A DNA stretch of 64,000 bases, from NCBI GenBank assembly GCA_947568835.1, contig CANOQG010000007.1, forward strand, positions 2,108,001 to 2,172,000, in the 5' to 3' direction. Made by a program: the position numbers and the translations under genes. The notes under the pieces are model-generated. The model saw nothing but the letters and a program-made list of their open reading frames with translations, did no database searches and was not told the origin of the DNA. Numbering within the stretch: position 1 is the first letter of the stretch; every line of letters starts with the position of its first letter. The DNA is from Protonemura montana. Taxonomy: Eukaryota; Arthropoda; Insecta; Plecoptera; Nemouridae. Of the stretch, positions 1-12,298 are shown piece by piece.

Positions 1-742
1 GCCCCATGTCCTGCCCCATGTCCTGCCCTATGTCTTGTCCCATGTCCTGCCCCATGTCCTGCCCCATGTCTTGCCCTATGTCCTGCCCCATGTCTTGCCC
101 CATGTCCCATGTCCTGCCCCATGTCCTGCCCCATGTCCTGCCCCATGTCCTGCCCTTTGTCCTGCCCCATGTCCTGCCCCTTGTCCTTCCCCATGTCCTG
201 CTCCATGTCCTGCCCCATGTCCCATGTCCTGCCCCATTTCCTGCCCCATGTCCTGCCCCATGTCCTGCCCCATGTCCTGCCATATGTCCTGTCCCATGTC
301 CTGCCCCATGTCCTGCCCCATGTCCTGTCCCATGTCCTGCCTCATGTCCTGCCCCATGTCCTGCCCTATGTCCTGCCCGATGTCCTGCCCCATGTCCTGC
401 CCCATGTCCTGCCCTATGTCCTGCCCCATGTCCTGCCCTATGTCCTGTCCCATGTCCTGCTCCATGTCCTGCCCCATGTCCTGCCCCATGTCCCATGTCC
501 TGTCCCATGTCCTGTTCCATGTCCCATGTCCTGCCCCATGTCCTGCCCCTTGTCCTGTCCCATTTCCTGCCCCATGTCCTACCCCATGTCCTGCCCCATG
601 TCCTGCCCCATGTCCTGCCCCATGTCCTGCCTCATGTCCTGCCCCATGTCTTGCCCCATGTCCCATGTCCTGCCCCATGTCCTGCCCCATGTCCTGCCCC
701 ATGTCCTGCCCTATGTCCTGTCTTATGTCCTGCCCCATGTAA
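1..742. repeat. Left-domain HOR, partial first copy
   Basis: This ends at the TAA of the ATGTAATG variant (740-742), the landmark I use to tile the left domain. From about 335 onward it matches 3,273-3,680 at +2,938/2,939, with shared CCCGATG (376-380) and GTTCC (514) variants. The left 330 bp follow a different variant order and belong to a copy cut by the window edge. Confidence 0.85.
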
Positions 743-3680
743 TGCCCCATGTCCTGCTCCATGTCCTCCCCCTGTCCTGCCCTATGTCTTATGTCCTGCC
801 CCATGTCCTGCCTCATGGCCTGCCCCATGTCCTGCCCTATGTCCTGTCCCATGTCCTGCCCCATTTCCTGCGCCATATCCTGCTCCATGTCCTGCCCCAT
901 GTCCTGCCCCATGTCCCGCTCCATGTCCTCCCCCTGTCCTGCCTCATGTCCCATGTCCTGCCCCATGTCCTGCCCCATGTCCTGCCCCATGTCCTGTCCC
1001 ATGTCCTGTCCCATGTCCTGCCCCATGTTTTGCCCCATGTCCTGTCCAATGTCCTGCCTCATGTCCTGCCCCATGTCCTGCCCCATGTCCTGCCCCATGC
1101 CCTGCCCCATGTCCTGTCCCATGTCCTGCCCCATGTCATGCCCCATGTCCTGCCCCATGTCCTGCCCCATGTCCCATGTCCTGCCCCATGTCCTGCCCTT
1201 TGTCCTGTCCCATTTCCTGCCCCATGTCCTGCCCCATGTCCTGCCCCATGTCCTGCCCCATGTCCTGCCCCATGTCCTTCCCTATGTCCTGTCCCATGTC
1301 CTGCCCCATGTCCTGCCCATGTCCTGCTCCATGTCCTCCCCCTGTCCTGCCCCATGTCCCATGTCCTGCCCCATGTCCTGCCCCATGTCCTGCCCCATGT
1401 CCTGCCCTATGTCTTGTCCCATGTCCTGCCCCATGTCCTGCCCCATGTCCTGCCCTATGTCCTGCCCCATGTCTTGCCCCATGTCCCATGTCCTGCCCCA
1501 TGTCCTGCCCCATGTCCTGCCCCATGTCCTGCCCTATGTCCTGCCCCATGTCCTGCCCCTTGTCCTTCCCCATGTCCTGCTCCATGTCCTGCCCCATGTC
1601 CCATGTCCTGCCCCATTTCCTGCCCCATGTCCTGCCCCATGTCCTGCCCCATGTCCTGCCATATGTCCTGTCCCATGTCCTGCCCCATGTCCTGCCCCAT
1701 GTCCTGCCCCTAGTCCTGCCCTATGTCCTGTCCCATGTCCTGCCCCATGTCCTGCCCCATGTCCTGTCCCATGTCCTGCCTCATGTCCTGCCCCATGTCC
1801 TGCCCTATGTCCTGCCCCATGTCCTGCCCCATGTCCTGCCCCATGTCCTGCCCTATGTCCTAACCCATGTCCTGCCCTATGTCCTGTCCCATGTCCTGCT
1901 CCATGTCCTGCCCCATGTCCTGCCCCATGTCCCATGTCCTGCCCCATGTCCTGCCCCATGTCCTGTCCCATGTCCTGCCCCATGTCATGCCCCATGTCCT
2001 GCCCCATGTCCTGCCCCATGTCCCATGTCCTGCCTCATGTCCTGCCCCTTGTCCTGTCCTATTTCCTGCCCCATGTCCTGCCCCATGTCCTGCCCCGTGT
2101 CCTGCCCCATGTCCTGCCCCATGTTCTGCCCCATGTCCTGCCCCATGTCTTGCCCCATGTCCCATGTCCTGCTCCATGTCCTGCCCCATGTCCTGCCCCA
2201 TGTCCTTCCCTATGTCCTGTCCCATGTCCTGCCCCATGTCCTGCCCCATGTCCTGCCCCATGTCCTGCTCCATGTCCTTCCCCTGTCCAGCCCCATGTCC
2301 CATGTCCTGCCCCATGTCCTGCCACATGTCCTGCCCCATGTCTTGCCATATGTCCTGTCCCATGTCCTGCCCCATGTCCTGCCCTATGTCCTGCCCCATG
2401 TCCTGCCCCATGTCCTGCTCCATGTCCTGCCCCATGTCTTGCCCCATGTCCCATGTCCTGCCTCATGTCCTGCCCCATGTCCTGCCCCATGTCCTGCCCC
2501 ATGTCCTGCCCCATGTCCTGCCCCATGTCCTGCCCTATGTCCTGCCCCATGTCCTGCCCCATGTCCTGCCCTATGTCCTGTCCCATGTCCTGTCCCATGT
2601 CCTGCCCTATGTCCTGTCCCATGTCCTGTCCCATGTCATGTCCCATGTCCTGCTCCATGTCCTGCCCCATGTCCTGCCTCATGTCCTGCCCTATGTCCTG
2701 CCCCATGTCCTGCCCCATTTTCTGCTCCATGTCCTGCCCCATGTCCTGCCCCATGTCCCATGTCATGCCCCAGGTCCTGCCCCATGTCCTGCCCCATGTC
2801 CTGCCCCATGTCCTGCCCCATGTCCTGCCCTATGTCCTGTCCCATGTCCTGCCCCTTGTCCTGCCCCATGTCCTGCTACATGTCCTGCCCCATGTCCCAT
2901 GTCCTGCCCCATTTCCTAACCCATGTCCTGCCCCATGTCCTGCCCCATGTCCTGCCACATGTCCTGCCCCATGTCCTGCCCCATGTCCTGTCCCATGTCC
3001 TGCCCCATGTCCTGCCCCATGTCCTGCCCCTAGTCCTGCCCTATGTCCTGTCCCATGTCCTGCCCCATGTCCTGCCCCATGTCCTGTCCCATGTCCTGCC
3101 TCATGTCCTGCCCCATGTCCTGCCCTATGTTCTGCCCCATGTCCTGCCCCATGTCCTGTCCCATGTCCTGCCCCATGTCCTGCCCCATGTCCTGCCCCAT
3201 GTCCTGCCCTATGTCCTGTCCCATGTCCTGCCCCATGTCCTGCCCCATGTCCTGCCCTATGTCCTGTCCCATGTCCTGCCTCATGTCCTGCCCCATGTCC
3301 TGCCCTATGTCCTGCCCGATGTCCTGCCCCATGTCCTGCCCCATGTCCTGCCCTATGTCCTGCCCCATGTCCTGCCCTATGTCCTGTCCCATGTCCTGCT
3401 CCGTGCCTGCCCCATGTCCTGCCCCATGTCCCATGTCCTGTCCCATGTCCTGTTCCATGTCCCATGTCCTGCCCCATGTCCTGCCCCTTATCCTGTCCCA
3501 TTTCCTGCCCCATGTCCTACCCCATGTCCTGCCCCATGTCCTGCCCCATGTCCTGCCCCATGTCCTGCCTCATGTCCTGCCCCATGTCTTGCCCCATGTC
3601 CCATGTCCTGCCCCATGTCCTGCCCCATGTCCTGCCCCATGTCCTGCCCTATGTCCTGTCTTATGTCCTGCCCCATGTAA
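743..3680. repeat. Left-domain HOR unit, 2,938 bp
   Basis: This runs from one ATGTAATG landmark to the next. It contains the left-domain 11-bp monomer at 1308-1318, a TAG unit at 1711-1713, TAACCC units at 1861 and 2917, the TCCAG variant near 2287 and another TAG at 3031. The tract 1,867-2,919 recurs at +4,125 (5,992-7,044). A private 11-bp unit (GTGCCTGCCCC) near 3403 accounts for the 1-bp change in offset from 2,939 to 2,938. Confidence 0.85.
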
Positions 3681-6600
3681 TGCCCCATGTCCTGCTCCAT
3701 GTCCTCCCCCTGTCCTGCCCTATGTCTTATGTCCTGCCCCATGTCCTGCCTCATGGCCTGCCCCATGTCCTGCCCTATGTCCTGTCCCATGTCCTGCCCC
3801 ATTTCCTGCCCCATATCCTGCTCCATGTCCTGCCCCATGTCCTGCCCCATGTCCCGCTCCATGTCCTCCCCCTGTCCTGCCTCATGTCCCATGTCCTGCC
3901 CCATGTCCTGCCCCATGTCCTGCCCCATGTCCTGTCCCATGTCCTGTCCCATGTCCTGCCCCATGTTTTGCCCCATGTCCTGTCCAATGTCCTGCCTCAT
4001 GTCCTGCCCCATGTCCTGCCCCATGTCCTGCCCCATGTCCTGCCCCATGTCCTGTCCCATGTCCTGCCCCATGTCATGCCCCATGTCCTGCCCCATGTCC
4101 TGCCCCATGTCCCATGTCCTGCCCCATGTCCTGCCCTTTGTCCTGTCCCATTTCCTGCCCCATGTCCTGCCCCATGTCCTGCCCCATGTCCTGCCCCATG
4201 TCCTGCCCCATGTCCTTCCCTATGTCCTGTCCCATGTCCTGCCCCATGTCCTGCCCATGTCCTGCTCCATGTCCTCCCCCTGTCCTGCCCCATGTCCCAT
4301 GTCCTGCCCCATGTCCTGCCCCATGTCCTGCCCCATGTCCTGCCCTATGTCTTGTCCCATGTCCTGCCCCATGTCCTGCCCCATGTCCTGCCCTATGTCC
4401 TGCCCCATGTCTTGCCCCATGTCCCATGTCCTGCCCCATGTCCTGCCCCATGTCCTGCCCCATGTCCTGCCCTTTGTCCTGCCCCATGTCCTGCCCCTTG
4501 TCCTTCCCCATGTCCTGCTCCATGTCCTGCCCCATGTCCCATGTCCTGCCCCATTTCCTGCCCCATGTCCTGCCCCATGTCCTGCCCCATGTCCTGCCAT
4601 ATGTCCTGTCCCATGTCCTGCCCCATGTCCTGCCCCATGTCCTGCCCCTAGTCCTGCCCTATGTCCTGTCCCATGTCCTGCCCCATTTCCTGCTCCATGT
4701 CCTGCCCCATGTCCTGCCCCATGTCCCATGTCATGCCCCAGGTCCTGCCCCATGTCCTGCCCCATGTCCTGCCCCATGTCCTGCCCCATGTCCTGCCCTA
4801 TGTCCTGTCCCATGTCCTGCCCCTTGTCCTGCCCCATGTCCTGCTACATGTCCTGCCCCATGTCCCATGTCCTGCCCCATTTCCTAACCCATGTCCTGCC
4901 CCATGTCCTGCCCCATGTCCTGCCACATGTCCTGCCCCATGTCCTGCCCCATGTCCTGTCCCATGTCCTGCCCCATGTCCTGCCCCATGTCCTGCCCCTA
5001 GTCCTGCCCTATGTCCTGTCCCATGTCCTGCCCCATGTCCTGCCCCATGTCCTGTCCCATGTCCTGCCTCATGTCCTGCCCCATGTCCTGCCCTATGTCC
5101 TGCCCCATGTCCTGCCCCATGTCCTGTCCCATGTCCTGCCCCATGTCCTGCCCCATGTCCTGCCCCATGTCCTGCCCTATGTCCTGTCCCATGTCCTGCC
5201 CCATGTCCTGCCCCATGTCCTGCCCTTTGTCCTGCCCCATGTCTTGCCCCATGTCCCATGTCCTGCCCCATGTCCTGCCCCATGTCCTGCCCCATGTCCT
5301 GCCCTATGTCCTGCCCCATGTCCTGCCCCATTTTCTGCTCCATGTCCCGCCCCATGTCCTGCCCCATGTCCCATGTCATGCCCCATGTCCTGCCCCATGT
5401 CCTGCCCCATGTCCTGTCCCATGTCCTGCTCCATGTCCTGCCCCATGTCTTACCTCATGTCCCATGTCCTGCCTCATGTCCTGCCCCATGTCCTGCCCCA
5501 TATCCTGCCCCATGTCCTGCCCCATGTCCTGCCCCATGTCCTGTCCCATGTCCTGCCCAATGTCCTGCCCCATGTCCTGCTCCATGTCCTGCCCCATGTC
5601 CTGCCCCATGTCCTGCCCTATGTCCTGCCCCATGTCCTGCCCCATGTCCTGCCCCATGTCCTGCCCTATGTCCTGCCCCATGTCCTGCCCCATGTCCTGC
5701 CCTATGTCCTGTCCCATGTCCTGTCCCATGTCATGTCCCATGTCCTGCTCCATGTTCTGCCCCATGTCCTGCCCCATGTCCTGTCCCATGTCCTGCCCCA
5801 TGTCCTGCCCCATGTCCTGCCCCATGTCCTGCCCCATGTCCTGCCCCATGTCCTGCCCCATGTCCTGCCGTATGTCCTGCCCCATGTCCTGCCCCATTTC
5901 CTGCCCTATGTCCTGCCCCATGTCCTGCCCTATGTCCTGCCCCATGTCCTGCCCCATGTCCTGCCCCATGTCCTGCCCTATGTCCTAACCCATGTCCTGC
6001 CCTATGTCCTGTCCCATGTCCTGCTCCATGTCCTGCCCCATGTCCTGCCCCATGTCCCATGTCCTGCCCCATGTCCTGCCCCATGTCCTGTCCCATGTCC
6101 TGCCCCATGTCATGCCCCATGTCCTGCCCCATGTCCTGCCCCATGTCCCATGTCCTGCCTCATGTCCTGCCCCTTGTCCTGTCCTATTTCCTGCCCCATG
6201 TCCTGCCCCATGTCCTGCCCCGTGTCCTGCCCCATGTCCTGCCCCATGTTCTGCCCCATGTCCTGCCCCATGTCTTGCCCCATGTCCCATGTCCTGCTCC
6301 ATGTCCTGCCCCATGTCCTGCCCCATGTCCTTCCCTATGTCCTGTCCCATGTCCTGCCCCATGTCCTGCCCCATGTCCTGCCCCATGTCCTGCTCCATGT
6401 CCTTCCCCTGTCCAGCCCCATGTCCCATGTCCTGCCCCATGTCCTGCCACATGTCCTGCCCCATGTCTTGCCATATGTCCTGTCCCATGTCCTGCCCCAT
6501 GTCCTGCCCTATGTCCTGCCCCATGTCCTGCCCCATGTCCTGCTCCATGTCCTGCCCCATGTCTTGCCCCATGTCCCATGTCCTGCCTCATGTCCTGCCC

Positions 6601-7806
6601 CATGTCCTGCCCCATGTCCTGCCCCATGTCCTGCCCCATGTCCTGCCCCATGTCCTGCCCTATGTCCTGCCCCATGTCCTGCCCCATGTCCTGCCCTATG
6701 TCCTGTCCCATGTCCTGTCCCATGTCCTGCCCTATGTCCTGTCCCATGTCCTGTCCCATGTCATGTCCCATGTCCTGCTCCATGTCCTGCCCCATGTCCT
6801 GCCTCATGTCCTGCCCTATGTCCTGCCCCATGTCCTGCCCCATTTCCTGCTCCATGTCCTGCCCCATGTCCTGCCCCATGTCCCATGTCATGCCCCAGGT
6901 CCTGCCCCATGTCCTGCCCCATGTCCTGCCCCATGTCCTGCCCCATGTCCTGCCCTATGTCCTGTCCCATGTCCTGCCCCTTGTCCTGCCCCATGTCCTG
7001 CTACATGTCCTGCCCCATGTCCCATGTCCTGCCCCATTTCCTAACCCATGTCCTGCCCCATGTCCTGCACCATGTCCTGCCACATGTCCTGCCCCATGTC
7101 CTGCCCCATGTCCTGTCCCATGTCCTGCCCCATGTCCTGCCCCATGTCCTGCCCCTAGTCCTGCCCTATGTCCTGTCCCATGTCCTGCCCCATGTCCTGC
7201 CCCATGTCCTGTCCCATGTCCTGCCTCATGTCCTGCCCCATGTCCTGCCCTATGTTCTGCCCCATGTCCTGCCCCATGTCCTGTCCCATGTCCTGCCCCA
7301 TGTCCTGCCCCATGTCCTGCCCCATGTCCTGCCCTATGTCCTGTCCCATGTCCTGCCCCATGTCCTGCCCCATGTCCTGCCCTATGTCCTGTCCCATGTC
7401 CTGCCTCATGTCCTGCCCCATGTCCTGCCCTATGTCCTGCCCGATGTCCTGCCCCATGTCCTGCCCCATGTCCTGCCCTATGTCCTGCCCCATGTCCTGC
7501 CCTATGTCCTGTCCCATGTCCTGCTCCATGTCCTGCCCCATGTCCTGCCCCATGTCCCATGTCCTGTCCCATGTCCTGTTCCATGTCCCATGTCCTGCCC
7601 CATGTCCTGCCCCTTATCCTGTCCCATTTCCTGCCCCATGTCCTACCCCATGTCCTGCCCCATGTCCTGCCCCATGTCCTGCCCCATGTCCTGCCTCATG
7701 TCCTGCCCCATGTCTTGCCCCATGTCCCATGTCCTGCCCCATGTCCTGCCCCATGTCCTGCCCCATGTCCTGCCCTATGTCCTGTCTTATGTCCTGCCCC
7801 ATGTAA
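3681..7806. repeat. Left-domain HOR unit, 4,126 bp
   Basis: Landmark to landmark (TAA ending 7806). It carries the 11-bp monomer at 4246-4256, TAG units at 4649, 4999 and 7154, and TAACCC units at 4885, 5986 and 7042. The segment of about 4,512-8,467, overlapping the next unit, is repeated at about 18,730-22,685 (+14,218). It is longer than its neighbours because an extra stretch around 4.7-5.6 kb precedes the common core. Confidence 0.82.
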
Positions 7807-10800
7807 TGCCCCATGTCCTGCTCCATGTCCTCCCCCTGTCCTGCCCTATGTCTTATGTCCTGCCCCATGTCCTGCCTCATGGCCTGCCCCATGTCCTGCC
7901 CTATGTCCTGTCCCATGTCCTGCCCCATTTCCTGCCCCATATCCTGCTCCATGTCCTGCCCCGTGTCCTGCCCCATGTCCCGCTCCATGTCCTCCCCCTG
8001 TCCTGCCTCATGTCCCATGTCCTGCCCCATGTCCCGCCCCATGTCCTGCCCCATGTCCTGTCCCATGTCCTGTCCCATGTCCTGCCCCATGTTTTGCCCC
8101 ATGTCCTGTCCAATGTCCTGCCTCATGTCCTGCCCCATGTCCTGCCCCATGTCCTGCCCCATGTCCTGCCCCATGTCCTGTCCCATGTCCTGCCCCATGT
8201 CATGCCCCATGTCCTGCCCCATGTCCTGCCCCATGTCCCATGTCCTGCCCCATGTCCTGCCCTTTGTCCTGTCCCATTTCCTGCCCCATGTCCTGCCCCA
8301 TGTCCTGCCCCATGTCCTGCCCCATGTCCTGCCCCATGTCCTTCCCTATGTCCTGTCCCATGTCCTGCCCCATGTCCTGCCCATGTCCTGCTCCATGTCC
8401 TCCCCCTGTCCTGCCCCATGTCCCATGTCCTGCCCCATGTCCTGCCCCATGTCCTGCCCCATGTCCTGCCCTATGTCTTGTCCCATGTCCTGCCCCATGT
8501 CCTGCCCCATGTCTTGCCCTATGTCCTGCCCCATGTCTTGCCCCATGTCCCATGTCCTGCCCCATGTCCTGCCCCATGTCCTGCCCCATGTCCTGCCCTT
8601 TGTCCTGCCCCATGTCCTGCCCCTTGTCCTTCCCCATGTCCTGCTCCATGTCCTGCCCCATGTCCCATGTCCTGCCCCATTTCCTGCCCCATGTCCTGCC
8701 CCATGTCCTGCCCCATGTCCTGCCATATGTCCTGTCCCATGTCCTGCCCCATGTCCTGCCCCATGTCCTGCCCCTAGTCCTGCCCTATGTCCTGTCCCAT
8801 GTCCTGCCCCATTTCCTGCTCCATGTCCTGCCCCATGTCCTGCCCCATGTCCCATGTCATGCCCCATGTCCTGCCCCATGTCCTGCCCCGTGTCCTGCCC
8901 CATGTCCTGCCCCATGTTCTGCCCCATGTCCTGCCCCATGTCTTGCCCCATGTCCCATGTCCTGCTCCATGTCCTGCCCCATGTCCTGCCCCATGTCCTT
9001 CCCTATGTCCTGTCCCATGTCCTGCCCCATGTCCTGCCCCATGTCCTGCCCCATGTCCTGCTCCATGTCCTTCCCCTGTCCAGCCCCATGTCCCATGTCC
9101 TGCCCCATGTCCTGCCACATGTCCTGCCCCATGTCTTGCCATATGTCCTGTCCCATGTCCTGCCCCATGTCCTGCCCTATGTCCTGCCCCATGTCCTGCC
9201 CCATGTCCTGCTCCATGTCCTGCCCCATGTCTTGCCCCATGTCCCATGTCCTGCCTCATGTCCTGCCCCATGTCCTGCCCCATGTCCTGCCCCATGTCCT
9301 GCCCCATGTCCTGCCCCATGTCCTGCCCTATGTCCTGCCCCATGTCCTGCCCCATGTCCTGCCCTATGTCCTGTCCCATGTCCTGTCCCATGTCCTGCCC
9401 TATGTCCTGTCCCATGTCCTGTCCCATGTCATGTCCCATGTCCTGCTCCATGTCCTGCCCCATGTCCTGCCTCATGTCCTGCCCTATGTCCTGCCCCATG
9501 TCCTGCCCCATTTCCTGCTCCATGTCCTGCCCCATGTCCTGCCCCATGTCCCATGTCATGCCCCAGGTCCTGCCCCATGTCCTGCCCCATGTCCTGCCCC
9601 ATGTCCTGCCCCATGTCCTGCCCTATGTCCTGTCCCATGTCCTGCCCCTTGTCCTGCCCCATGTCCTGCTACATGTCCTGCCCCATGTCCCATGTCCTGC
9701 CCCATTTCCTAACCCATGTCCTGCCCCATGTCCTGCACCATGTCCTGCCACATGTCCTGCCCCATGTCCTGCCCCATGTCCTGTCCCATGTCCTGCCCCA
9801 TGTCCTGCCCCATGTCCTGCCCCTAGTCCTGCCCTATGTCCTGTCCCATGTCCTGCCCCATGTCCTGCCCCATGTCCTGTCCCATGTCCTGCCTCATGTC
9901 CTGCCCCATGTCCTGCCCTATGTTCTGCCCCATGTCCTGCCCCATGTCCTGTCCCATGTCCTGCCCCATGTCCTGCCCCATGTCCTGCCCCATGTCCTGC
10001 CCTATGTCCTGTCCCATGTCCTGCCCCATGTCCTGCCCCATGTCCTGCCCTATGTCCTGTCCCATGTCCTGCCTCATGTCCTGCCCCATGTCCTGCCCTA
10101 TGTCCTGCCCGATGTCCTGCCCCATGTCCTGCCCCATGTCCTGCCCTATGTCCTGCCCCATGTCCTGCCCTATGTCCTGTCCCATGTCCTGCTCCATGTC
10201 CTGCCCCATGTCCTGCCCCATGTCCCATGTCCTGTCCCATGTCCTGTTCCATGTCCCATGTCCTGCCCCATGTCCTGCCCCTTATCCTGTCCCATTTCCT
10301 GCCCCATGTCCTACCCCATGTCCTGCCCCATGTCCTGCCCCATGTCCTGCCCCATGTCCTGCCTCATGTCCTGCCCCATGTCTTGCCCCATGTCCCATGT
10401 CCTGCCCCATGTCCTGCCCCATGTCCTGCCCCATGTCCTGCCCTATGTCCTGTCTTATGTCCTGCCCCATGTAATGCCCCATGTCCTGCTCCATGTCCTC
10501 CCCCTGTCCTGCCCTATGTCTTATGTCCTGCCCCATGTCCTGCCTCATGGCCTGCCCCATGTCCTGCCCTATGTCCTGTCCCATGTCCTGCCCCATTTCC
10601 TGCCCCATATCCTGCTCCATGTCCTGCCCCGTGTCCTGCCCCATGTCCCGCTCCATGTCCTCCCCCTGTCCTGCCTCATGTCCCATGTCCTGCCCCATGT
10701 CCCGCCCCATGTCCTGCCCCATGTCCTGTCCCATGTCCTGTCCCATGTCCTGCCCCATGTTTTGCCCCATGTCCTGTCCAATGTCCTGCCTCATGTCCTG

Positions 10801-12298
10801 CCCCATGTCCTGCCCCATGTCCTGCCCCATGTCCTGCCCCATGTCCTGTCCCATGTCCTGCCCCATGTCATGCCCCATGTCCTGCCCCATGTCCTGCCCC
10901 ATGTCCCATGTCCTGCCCCATGTCCTGCCCTTTGTCCTGTCCCATTTCCTGCCCCATGTCCTGCCCCATGTCCTGCCCCATGTCCTGCCCCATGTCCTGC
11001 CCCATGTCCTTCCCTATGTCCTGTCCCATGTCCTGCCCCATGTCCTGCCCATGTCCTGCTCCATGTCCTCCCCCTGTCCTGCCCCATGTCCCATGTCCTG
11101 CCCCATGTCCTGCCCCATGTCCTGCCCCATGTCCTGCCCTATGTCTTGTCCCATGTCCTGCCCCATGTCCTGCCCCATGTCTTGCCCTATGTCCTGCCCC
11201 ATGTCTTGCCCCATGTCCCATGTCCTGCCCCATGTCCTGCCCCATGTCCTGCCCCATGTCCTGCCCTTTGTCCTGCCCCATGTCCTGCCCCTTGTCCTTC
11301 CCCATGTCCTGCTCCATGTCCTGCCCCATGTCCCATGTCCTGCCCCATTTCCTGCCCCATGTCCTGCCCCATGTCCTGCCCCATGTCCTGCCATATGTCC
11401 TGTCCCATGTCCTGCCCCATGTCCTGCCCCATGTCCTGCCCCTAGTCCTGCCCTATGTCCTGTCCCATGTCCTGCCCCATTTCCTGCTCCATGTCCTGCC
11501 CCATGTCCTGCCCCATGTCCCATGTCATGCCCCAGGTCCTGCCCCATGTCCTGCCCCATGTCCTGCCCCATGTCCTGCCCCATGTCCTGCCCTATGTCCT
11601 GTCCCATGTCCTGCCCCTTGTCCTGCCCCATGTCCTGCTACATGTCCTGCCCCATGTCCCATGTCCTGCCCCATTTCCTAACCCATGTCCTGCCCCATGT
11701 CCTGCCCCATGTCCTGCCACATGTCCTGCCCCATGTCCTGCCCCATGTCCTGTCCCATGTCCTGCCCCATGTCCTGCCCCATGTCCTGCCCCTAGTCCTG
11801 CCCCATGTCCTGCCCCATGTCCTGCCCTATGTCCTGTCCCATGTCCTGCCCCATGTCCTGCCCCATGTCCTGCCCCATGTCCTGCCCTATGTCCTGCCCC
11901 ATGTCCTGCCCCATTTTCTGCTCCATGTCCCGCCCCATGTCCTGCCCCATGTCCCATGTCATGCCCCATGTCCTGCCCCATGTCCTGCCCCATGTCCTGT
12001 CCCATGTCCTGCTCCATGTCCTGCCCCATGTCTTACCTCATGTCCCATGTCCTGCCTCATGTCCTGCTCCATGTCCTGCCCCATGTCCCATGTCCTGCCC
12101 CATTTCCTGCCCCATGTCCTGCCCCATGTCCTGCCCCATGTCCTGCCATATGTCCTGTCCCATATCCTGCCCCATGTCCTGCCCCATGTCCTGCCCCTAG
12201 TCCTGCCCTATGTCCTGTCCCATGTCCTGCCCCATTTCCTGCTCCATGTCCTGCCCCATGTCCTGCCCCATGTCCCATGTCATGCCCCAGGTCCTGCC
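5630..12298. repeat. 6,669-bp super-HOR, copy A
   Basis: This aligns end to end with the adjacent copy B at +6,669. Its layout is a leading piece, a 2,668-bp tandem pair (about 6,199-8,866 and 8,867-11,534) and a trailing piece; the non-duplicated part totals 1,333 bp. Rare variants confirm the register: GCACCATG near 7067 and 13736, TAG at 8775 and 15444, AGGTCC at 11534 and 18203. Open frames compared across the copies (1,210, 964 and 350 residues) read the same. The edges are uncertain by a few monomers. Confidence 0.88.
7807..10474. repeat. Left-domain HOR unit, 2,668 bp
   Basis: Landmark to landmark. It lies across the junction of a 2,668-bp tandem pair whose members are about 6,199-8,866 and 8,867-11,534. 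The CCGTGTCC variant (6222 and 8890), the GCACCATG variant (near 7067 and 9729) and the 11-bp monomer (8372 and 11040) are all 2,668 bp apart. Near 8866 the sequence reads CCCCATGTCC where the second copy (11534) reads CCCCAGGTCC, which fixes the junction. Confidence 0.87.
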
